Assembly (NCBI GenBank): GCA_016208305.1
Contig: JACQYI010000022.1
Coordinates: 1-64,000, forward strand
Source of the DNA: Oscillatoriophycideae cyanobacterium NC_groundwater_1537_Pr4_S-0.65um_50_18
GTDB taxonomy: Bacteria; Cyanobacteriota; Cyanobacteriia; Elainellales; Elainellaceae
Length of the DNA stretch: 64,000 nucleotides
Direction: 5' to 3'
Notes under the pieces: generated by a model
Databases searched by the model: none
What the model was told of the DNA's origin: nothing
The model's input: the letters and a program-made list of their open reading frames with translations, nothing else
In this document: positions 36,241 through 42,726 of the stretch, piece by piece
Position numbering within the stretch: the first letter of the stretch is position 1
Layout of the letters: each line of letters opens with the position of its first letter
Made by a program: the position numbers and the translations under genes

Positions 36241-36618
36241 TGGCTCGGCATCACTGTAGCGTCCGGTGGTTCTGTACAACTCTGCCAAATTGTTGAGGCT
36301 GAGGGCTGTGTCGGGATGGTCGGCTCCTAACTGCTGTTCTCTAATTTGCAGCGATCGCACATACAATGGCTCGGCATCACTGTAGCGTCCGGTGGATTGG
36401 TACAGCGCTGCCAAATTGTTGAGGCTGAGGGCTGTGTCGGGATGGTCGGCTCCTAACTGTTGCTCTCTGATTTGCAGCGACCGTACATACAATGGCTCGG
36501 CATCACTGTAGCGTCCGGTGGATTCGTACAGCGCTGCCAAATTGTTGAGGCTGGTTGCCACAGCGGGATGGTTTTTGCCTAGACGGGTTTCGGCGGTTGC
36601 TCGGCATTGTTCCAACCA
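36241..36618. repeat. Three 126-bp tandem repeats coding for TPR units
   Basis: Units begin at 36241, 36367 and 36493 and share long identical blocks such as TGGCTCGGCATCACTGTAGC. Each encodes one 42-residue TPR. Units one and two are the most similar, which points to recent duplication or conversion. Confidence 0.85.
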
Positions 36619-37094
36619 CGGTTGCGCCTGGGCATAGGCCGCCTGTCCTTGATAAAACCAGGCAATTCGAGTGTAGGGCGTAATCAAGTCATCGTCTGTG
36701 AGGCAGTCGGTGAGGGCGGTTGCCACTTCTTCTAGATGGAGAATGAGAGGCGTGAATTGGGCAATTAGATCTAGCGTTGGGGTTTGGGGAATTTGTCTTG
36801 CCTCTGCCACCATCACCCGACACAGAGTTTGCTGCATCGCGGCTTCGGCTGGCATTTGCTGCCGCTTTGCCGCAAAGAATTCTCGCAAGAGCTGATGCAG
36901 TTGGTATATGCCTGCCTCCGAGCGTTGCAGCAGATGCAGCCCCAGCAAGTCCTGATCTCGCACATCCTCCAGATCTTCGGCATCCCACTCCGGCAAACAG
37001 GCTTCCACCAGCGTCCAAGCGATCGGTGCGAGGGCAAACAAACTCAGCCATGCGGCTAGCTCTTTTGCCGACGGCTTCAGCTCTTGCCAACTCA

Positions 37095-37186
37095 ACTCAA
37101 ACGCCGCCGCTACCCCCAGCGATGCCGTCATGCCGGGTTCACTCAAACGCCGCCGCTACCCCCAGCGATGCCGTCATGCCGGGTTC
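37095..37186. repeat. Exact 46-bp tandem duplication in the NB-ARC gene
   Basis: Positions 37095-37140 and 37141-37186 are identical (start ACTCAAACGCCGCCGC, end GCCGGGTTC). Both encode EPGMTASLGVAAAFE on the minus strand. As 46 is not a multiple of three, the second copy shifts the frame and creates a stop at 37139. Confidence 0.95.
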
Positions 37187-37924
37187 GGCTTGCAGCAGCC
37201 CTTTTGCCGCCAGCCGCTGTTCTGCCAATCGTCGGTACAGTTCTGCCAGTGAGAGATCCGGCTTGCGATACAGATACCGCGCCAATAGCTCCAACCCCAA
37301 CGGCAAGCCGCCCACCCACCCACACAATGCCTTTGCGTCAGCTAACTGCGCGTCAATCCGTCCATCCTTAACGATCGCCCTCAGCAAATCTAGCGCCGCT
37401 GCCTCACGCAATACCTCCAGCCGCAACTGCCGCACCGATGCCCCCAGATCCACCCGCGTGGTGAACAAAACCTGGAAGCGATCGCCCCTCGGCGGCAGGT
37501 AGGGCTGAACTTCGGCATAGTTGGTTACGTCATCCCAGATCAGCAGCGCCTTGCCCTCGCGCCAGTGGCTCCAGCAATAGGCAACCTGCTGCGGCAAATC
37601 CAGCTCAGTCGGCAGCGATAAGTCTAAGTGAACTCTGGCAAAGCCGACAATTTGAGTGCCGATGTCTTCCCGCGATCGCAGCCAGCACAAGCCCCCCGGA
37701 TATTGGTCTTGCGCCAGTGCGCTATAGGCATACTGCAACGCCAATTCGGTCTTGCCGATGCCACCCATGCCCTGAATTGCCGTAATTGCCAGCAGGTTAG
37801 ATTCCTGGAGGCGATCGTGCAGCTTTTGTAGGTCGGCTTCTCGCCCGACAAATTCAGTGGCTCCGGTGTAGGGCAAATTGTGGGGCGTACCTAACTCTGT
37901 CGGTGCCATTCCCGACGACTCCAG

Positions 37925-38386
37925 TCAATCAGACTTGGGCGCAGCACCAAAATGAAACGTCGGATTTCCCTGAACTTGAATCACAGGCTGATTCGGATCA
38001 TTCACCTGCAACCCCTGCGCTTGCCCGGTGACATACTGCACATTCCGCGCCTGAATATCATTGTTCGTTACTTCCAAATGAATCTCTGCCGCCAACTTCT
38101 GCGCTTCCTGCTTCAGTGCCAGATCAGATTCCAAAACCTTGTGCAGATAGTTCGTTAACTGTTTTTGAGCTTCCGTCGAACCCGCCGCCGCCTGTTGCAA
38201 CAATTGATCGGTGCTTGGTTTGCCCCGCAAGCATTTCTCCCACACTAATTTGCCCAACTGCTGCACCTTATCCGGCAACATCTCCACTGCCTTTTCGCCT
38301 AACTTAGACCCCACGCCCTCATAAAACTTATCTAAGATTGCCTTAGCGATCGGCGTAGCCAGCAGTAGCGTAATTTGGTCAATCAT
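37925..38386 (-). CDS. Small helical partner of the NB-ARC ATPase, with an amyloid-like tail
   Basis: A 153-residue protein with no family name that I know. The N terminus (IDQITLLLATPIAKAILDKF) is an amphipathic or hydrophobic helix, followed by helices with Lys/Glu patterns. The last 45 residues are Asn/Gln/Gly/Val-rich (VTNNDIQARNVQYVTG, then LQVNDPNQPVIQVQGN). Small proteins of this form commonly precede NB-ARC genes in cyanobacteria. A tail of this kind recalls amyloid-signalling motifs used by bacterial NLR partners, but this is inference. I use the ATG at 38386; a GTG at 38437 would add 17 residues. It lies 15 bp upstream of the ATPase gene. Confidence 0.75.
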   Translation of the reverse strand: MIDQITLLLATPIAKAILDKFYEGVGSKLGEKAVEMLPDKVQQLGKLVWEKCLRGKPSTDQLLQQAAAGSTEAQKQLTNYLHKVLESDLALKQEAQKLAAEIHLEVTNNDIQARNVQYVTGQAQGLQVNDPNQPVIQVQGNPTFHFGAAPKSD

Positions 38387-38478
38387 GGTGAAAAACGCAG
38401 ATATCGACTGGTTTAAATTTACTTCAGCCGCTTCCACTTGTCGCTGATTTGTTGACCATTAGGCGATCGCAACGTCGA

Positions 38479-38759
38479 AAACGCTAGCTTTCCCACTTTC
38501 ATCAAGAGCTGTCACGCTTTGAACTCGAAGCGTCACGCTTTGAACACGAAACGCCGCACTTCTGATTCAAATGATGCCGTTCAGAACGCGAAACATCTCA
38601 CTTTTTACTCAAACAATGCAGCTCAGAACTCGGAACGTCACACTTTTTACCCGAACGATGCCGTTCAGAACGCGAAACGTTTCACTTGAAACCAAAACAC
38701 TGCTGTTTCAAACCAAAACATTGCTATTTCAAACCAAAACACTGCTGTTTCAAGTGACA
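38479..38759. repeat. Degenerate 21-bp-period tandem array upstream of the NLR-like operon
   Basis: About thirteen units with a 21-bp period. Typical phases begin CAGAACGCGAAACGT, CAGAACTCGGAACGTC or TCAAACCAAAACACTGC, and the last three units (38695-38753) are nearly identical. On the plus strand it is open and reads as heptads such as MPFRTRN, VTLFTRT and LLFQTKT. I do not take this as a gene, because the start is arbitrary and the reading frame ends in non-repeat sequence. A second array with the same period lies at 60814-61024. Confidence 0.8.
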
Positions 38760-38859
38760 TTGATGGAGGAGGCGATCGCAATTTTTGTTTTTGAGGGGCG
38801 ATCGCTGATAGTTTTGGCTTCCCCCTTTTTGTCGAAAACTGCAACAGCCCCCATTGCGC

Positions 38860-39108
38860 TTACTCCAGCCGAATATATTTTGTCACCACACTTATCCATT
38901 TGCCCGTCATCGGCTCTGGCTGCAAATCGCTCCATTCATCGGCATTGGCAACCGCCTTGAGATGCAGTGTGTGAATCATCGTAATCACGCCCGTGCGCGA
39001 ACCCACCACAATCAGTCGCACCGATTCACGGTCGCCTCTGGAATACTGAAACTCGCTAGGGGGCAAGCTGTTGGAGTCTGGGCGATCGGATAGAAAATCT
39101 TCAGTCAT
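38860..39108 (-). CDS. Small conserved cyanobacterial protein divergent from an XRE regulator
   Basis: An 82-residue protein. SVRLIVVGSRTGVITMIHTLHLKAVANADEWSDLQPEP is similar to short conserved cyanobacterial proteins of unknown role that I recall only by pattern. It has no membrane segment. It is divergent from the XRE gene, and two matching operator-like sites lie in the shared upstream region, so the two are probably co-regulated. Confidence 0.7.
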   Translation of the reverse strand: MTEDFLSDRPDSNSLPPSEFQYSRGDRESVRLIVVGSRTGVITMIHTLHLKAVANADEWSDLQPEPMTGKWISVVTKYIRLE

Positions 39109-39133
39109 AAAATCACCTCATCCAGATAAAATA

Positions 39134-39190
39134 ATGTCGTCATATGTGAGACATGATTATCATAGCGCAATGTATCCATAAGTGAGACAT
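39134..39190. promoter_or_regulatory. Two operator-like imperfect palindromes between divergent genes
   Basis: Both 21-bp sites read ATGT, three free bases, CATA, one free base, GTGAGACAT. They lie at 39134-39154 and 39170-39190, with centres 36 bp apart. The shared pattern and its place between the XRE gene (39226) and the divergent small gene (39108) suggest autoregulation by the XRE protein. Confidence 0.6.
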
Positions 39191-39225
39191 TTACTGACTG
39201 ATCATCCTCTGACACGATCGGGGGC

Positions 39226-39477
39226 ATGGGAAACGCAAGTCAATCACTTAGACAAGTTTTAGAAACCTATGGAATCAGCCAGAATAAGCTAGCTGTCACA
39301 ATGGGCATTAGCCGAGCTAACGTCGGTCGCTGGTTTCATGGGCTAGATCCGAGTGCCGAAAATATTGCTGAAATTACTAAGGCTTTGAAACAAATCAACC
39401 CTGAAGCGGCGCGGGAATTTGTTCAGCTTTATTTAGGCAACCTGCTGGAAGACCCAGAGAAATTAGAGGATGAGTAG
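39226..39477 (+). CDS. XRE-family helix-turn-helix regulator
   Basis: An 83-residue protein. LRQVLETYGISQNKLAVTMGISRANVGRWFHGLDPSAENIAEITKALKQI is a complete XRE/Cro helix-turn-helix. The C-terminal acidic tail (EFVQLYLGNLLEDPEKLEDE) may serve dimerisation or partner binding. The likely target is its own upstream region, where two matching palindromes are visible. It faces away from the NLR-like operon and the 82-residue gene. Confidence 0.88.
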   Translation: MGNASQSLRQVLETYGISQNKLAVTMGISRANVGRWFHGLDPSAENIAEITKALKQINPEAAREFVQLYLGNLLEDPEKLEDE

Positions 39478-39580
39478 AGCGATCGCCAAGAGTAGTCATA
39501 TTCTCCAGAGCGCATCTCATCCCGTAAATAACTGTTAGAGCTTGGGAATCCTTTAGACGAAGCGATCGATTAGTCCAAAG

Positions 39581-39952
39581 ATGGATGATTTTGGTGGAAA
39601 TGGACTTGTTAGACTCTACTTCGGAATAGGTTTGATCCTGTTTAGCACAGTCGGAGTTTTTGTAGGTATGGTAGCTGCTACGATTTCACCGATCGTGATT
39701 GAGCGATTGAGCCGATCTAGCTATGACTCTGATGCCCTTCAAGTTTTCCCCTGGACATTGAGTGGATGTTTTATTGGATTCTCGATAGCCCTATTACCAG
39801 CGCTTAGCTTAATTCATTGCATTGATAGTTCCCAAACCTGTATTTTTTCAATTCCATTTGAGTTAGCTGATTTAGCAGTTCGACTCATTGCAATAGTGCC
39901 TTCTTTGAGTGCAATTATTGCAGGTGCAGTGTACTGGCAAAAATACCAATAA
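39581..39952 (+). CDS. Hypothetical membrane protein
   Basis: A 123-residue protein with three hydrophobic segments: LYFGIGLILFSTVGVFVGMVAA, LSGCFIGFSIALLPALSLI and LADLAVRLIAIVPSLSAIIAGAVYW. I recognise no family. The start (MDDFGGNG) lacks a strong ribosome-binding site. The codon use is more AT-rich than its neighbours. Confidence 0.55.
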   Translation: MDDFGGNGLVRLYFGIGLILFSTVGVFVGMVAATISPIVIERLSRSSYDSDALQVFPWTLSGCFIGFSIALLPALSLIHCIDSSQTCIFSIPFELADLAVRLIAIVPSLSAIIAGAVYWQKYQ

Positions 39953-40123
39953 CGGTAAATATCATCATTCGGCGATTGCGATCGCCATCATTCATCGCGT
40001 GCGCTATTGTAGTTTTGACAGCCCTCTTTCTCACGGCATAGCAGCGTTGGCGGATACACCGTAGGAAGCGTAGTGCTGTTCGTTGTCACCATTCCGATCG
40101 CTTGATTTCAAAGGAGACGCAGC

Positions 40124-40516
40124 ATGGATCAATTCACTGGCGGTTGTCTGTGCGGCAACGTCCGAATTGTAGCAACGGGACTTCCATACCGGGTTGGCCT
40201 TTGTCACTGCCTCGACTGCCGCAAGCATCATGGGGCACTTTTCCACGCTTCTGCAATCTTCCCTCAAGATGCAGTCGCGATCGAGGGCGAAACACGCGAT
40301 TACAGCGGGCGGTTTTTCTGTCCTCGCTGCGGCTCGTCCGTTTTCGCACGCACCGCAGACGAAATCGAAGTGAACCTTGGCTCACTGGATGCCCCTGACC
40401 AACTCATGCCAACCTACGAAAGCTGGATCATCCGTCGCGAGTCCTGGTTGCCACCGTTTCCGCTCACAAGACGATACGATCGCGATCGTGACGCTACAGG
40501 TCGCTTTGAGGAGTAG
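40124..40516 (+). CDS. GFA-family (CENP-V/GFA domain) protein
   Basis: A 130-residue zinc protein. GGCLCGNVRI, CHCLDCRKHHGALFHASAIFP and FFCPRCGSSVF supply the conserved cysteines of the glutathione-dependent formaldehyde-activating enzyme/CENP-V fold. Activity on S-hydroxymethylglutathione is doubtful for the family in general, so I name only the fold. AGGAG lies about ten bases before the ATG at 40124. Confidence 0.9.
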   Translation: MDQFTGGCLCGNVRIVATGLPYRVGLCHCLDCRKHHGALFHASAIFPQDAVAIEGETRDYSGRFFCPRCGSSVFARTADEIEVNLGSLDAPDQLMPTYESWIIRRESWLPPFPLTRRYDRDRDATGRFEE

Positions 40517-40648
40517 ACCGCACAACAAAATTTCTACAGGGAGAAATTTGAAGATGGCTCACTGACTTTCAAGATGAAATTGCCTTAAGATTATCGGTGA
40601 GAAAATTGGGCTGAGTCTTTCAGTGAAAATTGAGGTCGATTTAGAGCC

Positions 40649-41053
40649 ATGCGCGTATATCTAACCCATTGCTCCAAAGAAAAGGAGCCTAATCTTCAAG
40701 GAACTGATATTGCAGTTACCCCTGATCAGCTTTACATAGATTCTGAGATTCAGAAATTTATGGAGAGATGTCAACAAAAGAATGTAAGTTGGGCTATTTT
40801 ATCCGATCTCTACGGAGTCTATCTATCAAGTGAGTGTCGTATCTGGTATGAAAAGCATCCTGATACAGTTACACCCCAAGAGGAAGAGATTGTCATTCAA
40901 GATTTCAATCGCAAGTTAGATTCATATGATGAGATCTTCTTTTTTGTCAGACCGGAATCTTTCCATCCTTTCTACGAGAGGGTTTTGAAAAAAACGGTGC
41001 TTGCAGATAAAGTCAAGATTTTCGAGGATGTTGAGTGGATTGAGGAAACTTGA
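40649..41053 (+). CDS. DUF6884-like conserved protein
   Basis: A 134-residue protein. MRVYLTHCSKEKEPNLQGTDIAVTPDQLYIDSEIQKFM, NVSWAILSDLYGVYLSSECRIWYEKHPDTVTPQEE and SYDEIFFFVRPESFHPFYERVLKK resemble the small DUF6884 proteins related to YaaA and tRNA-modification folds. The conserved H-C-S and S-D-x-Y-G positions suggest an active site. No function is proposed. Confidence 0.7.
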   Translation: MRVYLTHCSKEKEPNLQGTDIAVTPDQLYIDSEIQKFMERCQQKNVSWAILSDLYGVYLSSECRIWYEKHPDTVTPQEEEIVIQDFNRKLDSYDEIFFFVRPESFHPFYERVLKKTVLADKVKIFEDVEWIEET

Positions 41054-41100
41054 AGAGAAGTAAGTTGTGCTAAATACTGGTTGACTGACAGTTCGTTTCT

Positions 41101-41200
41101 GTAGGTTGGGTTGTTGCTTGCTTCTGCGTAGCCGTACACCGTGAAACCCAACGATAGCAAGATTTCGTTGGGTGACGCTGACGCAAACCCAAACCGACGC
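41101..41200. repeat. GGTTGGGTT/AACCCAAC dispersed-repeat remnant
   Basis: TAGGTTGGGTT (41102-41112), GTGAAACCCAACG (41141-41153), CGTTGGGTGACGC (41166-41178) and AAACCCAAACC (41185-41195) form a set of inverted copies. This pattern is common between genes in cyanobacteria. It lies between the DUF6884-like gene and the orphan antitoxin. Confidence 0.6.
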
Positions 41201-41344
41201 AAGAATAAGGGTTTTAGGAGTTTTGTCAGTCAATCAGGTGCTAGATAATAACCTAGCGAGAGCGGACTCTGAACACGAACACAACCTCTACAGATCATCA
41301 GTAAGCGATAATTTGTATTACGCCTTCTATGTTAGGTATCAGAT

Positions 41345-41563
41345 ATGACTGAGCTACTTGAACGGGCGATCGCTCGATTGAAAGCCTTTCCTTCTAGTGA
41401 GCAAGATGCGATCGCAAAAATGATCCTACAAGAAATTGAAGATGAGCGTCGCTGGAATGAGTCATTTACTCGTTCCCCAGATCTGTTGGCTAAGCTTGCA
41501 GCCGAGGCAATGGCTGAGTACCATGCAGGCAAAACGCAAGAGTTAGATCCAGAAACCTTGTGA
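41345..41563 (+). CDS. Antitoxin-like protein, partner truncated
   Basis: A 72-residue protein. LLERAIARLKAFPSSEQDAIAKMILQEIEDERRWNESF resembles short cyanobacterial antitoxins that pair with RelE-like toxins. Its stop overlaps the GTG of a truncated toxin frame (GTGA at 41560-41563), the usual coupling of such pairs. Confidence 0.75.
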   Translation: MTELLERAIARLKAFPSSEQDAIAKMILQEIEDERRWNESFTRSPDLLAKLAAEAMAEYHAGKTQELDPETL

Positions 41564-41688
41564 AATCTCGTACAACCACTCAATTTTGTAAAATGTTTGC
41601 TGATCTACCAGAGCAATTGCTGAGTGTGAGAAGTAATTGGCGGCAGGTGAGCGGAGCGTTAACCTGTTTGAGCTTTCGGCAAAAATGA
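41560..41688 (+). pseudogene. Truncated RelE-like toxin
   Basis: GTG at 41560 opens a 42-residue frame, KSRTTTQFCKMFADLPEQLL, which matches the start of RelE-like toxins that begin KSRTTxxF. After residue 25 it turns into unrelated sequence (WRQVSGALTCL) and stops. The toxin core and active residues are absent, so the pair is no longer a functional toxin-antitoxin system. Confidence 0.65.
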
Positions 41689-41700
41689 TGTTCAATCACC

Positions 41701-42690
41701 CTACATCTCATTTCCATCATCGTTAGTAGTAGCCTTCAAATTCGCTTGGGCATTACGTCTAAACATATTTGGCTTGATACGGCGCAAAGCTGAAGCCGGA
41801 AAGCGCTGCTCCCATTCCGTATCAGAGAGTGTAGCGATCGCCTCCAGCTTGGGGGCAACGTTCCAGGGATAGGGCTGAAACTCAGCCACATCTGTCTCTT
41901 GAGCAAAGCGCTGATTCCAGGGGCAAACATCCTGGCAAATGTCACAGCCTGCCACCCAACCTTGCAGATTGGCAGCGATCGGCTCAGGTAAGGTTTCGGC
42001 TCGGTTCTCGATCGTATGGTAGGCAATGCAGCGATTGGCATCCACCACAAAAGGTTGGACGATCGCTTCAGTGGGGCAAGCCTCTAGGCAGCGGGTGCAG
42101 GTGCCGCAGTGAGGCAGGTGGGGACGATCTGGCTCAAGTTGCAGGTTGGTCAGCACCTCGCCCAAAAACACCCAGGAGCCATATTCTCGCGTGATCAAAT
42201 TGCTGTTTTTGGCAATCCAGCCTAACCCAGCCCGCTCCGCCCAGACTTTATCTTGAATGGGAGCCGTATCTGAGCAATAGCGGGTGGCGATCGCCTCGTC
42301 CTGTGCTTCTAGCCAGGTTGCCAAAGCCTTCAGCTTTTTGTGCATGACCCGATGGTAGTCTTTGCCCCAGCCATAGCGGGCAATTTTGGCATATTGAGGC
42401 TCAGTGGGGCGATCGTCAGGCGCATAGTAGTTGAGGGCAACGCAAATGACTGACTGCACGCTAGGCAGCAAAAGGTGCAGATCTTGTCGCTTGGGGTTTG
42501 CCATCCAGGCCATGTCTGCCTGATAGCCTTGCGCTAGCCAGCGTTGCAAAGCCTCTTGCTCTCTGGCTTGTGGCTCAGCGATCGCAATGCCAACTTTATG
42601 AAACCCTAGTTCTAGCGCCTTTTGTTTGATGCGATCGCGATCTACTGGGCTGCGATCTACTGGGCTGCTATCTACTGGGCTACTGTCCAT
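41701..42690 (-). CDS. queG: Epoxyqueuosine reductase
   Basis: A 329-residue enzyme that reduces epoxyqueuosine to queuosine in tRNA, using cobalamin and two [4Fe-4S] clusters. The ferredoxin-like motifs are [15 protein letters not shown] and [12 protein letters not shown], and [15 protein letters not shown] belongs to the B12-binding core. The N terminus begins with four SPVD-type repeats (a 15-bp tandem repeat, DNA CTATCTACTGGGCTG-like), which is unusual for the family. Translation could instead start later. The gene stands alone. Confidence 0.94.
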   Translation of the reverse strand: MDSSPVDSSPVDRSPVDRDRIKQKALELGFHKVGIAIAEPQAREQEALQRWLAQGYQADMAWMANPKRQDLHLLLPSVQSVICVALNYYAPDDRPTEPQYAKIARYGWGKDYHRVMHKKLKALATWLEAQDEAIATRYCSDTAPIQDKVWAERAGLGWIAKNSNLITREYGSWVFLGEVLTNLQLEPDRPHLPHCGTCTRCLEACPTEAIVQPFVVDANRCIAYHTIENRAETLPEPIAANLQGWVAGCDICQDVCPWNQRFAQETDVAEFQPYPWNVAPKLEAIATLSDTEWEQRFPASALRRIKPNMFRRNAQANLKATTNDDGNEM

Positions 42691-42726
42691 TCGGGTTTAC
42701 ACAGAAAACAAACGGAGATTGCACCA

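Larger units (their letters stand above)
36046..37909 (-). pseudogene. NB-ARC/TPR (NLR-like STAND) ATPase, frame broken by a 46-bp duplication
   Basis: Two reading frames together make one NLR-like protein of about 606 residues. The first (37909-37139) has a short N terminus, then NB-ARC: Walker A in GMGGIGKTELALQYAY, Walker B in KALLIWDDV, VLFTTRVDLG and CGWVGGLPLGLELLARYL. The second (to 36046) continues with LSWQELKPSAKELAAWLSLF and the winged-helix region, then three nearly identical 42-residue kinesin-light-chain TPR repeats (SLNNLAALYQSTGRYSDAEP). The break falls exactly at a tandem 46-bp duplication (37095-37186). Removing one copy restores a single frame. Such ATPases sense a ligand by their repeats and oligomerise; several are antiviral. 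The partner gene 15 bp upstream probably encodes the effector or signalling arm. Confidence 0.88.

Noticed and set aside
36777-37502. 241-residue plus-strand frame over the NB-ARC gene
   Set aside because: It has Pro/Ser/Ala-rich shadow composition, and the minus strand carries NB-ARC motifs.
38479-38759. CRISPR array
   Set aside because: Units are contiguous with a 21-bp period and no spacers of constant length, and there are no cas genes.
38571-38960. 129-residue plus-strand frame with RTRN heptads
   Set aside because: The repeat period of 21 bp keeps the frame open, the start is arbitrary and the end overlaps a better-supported minus-strand gene. I treat it as an array, not a gene.
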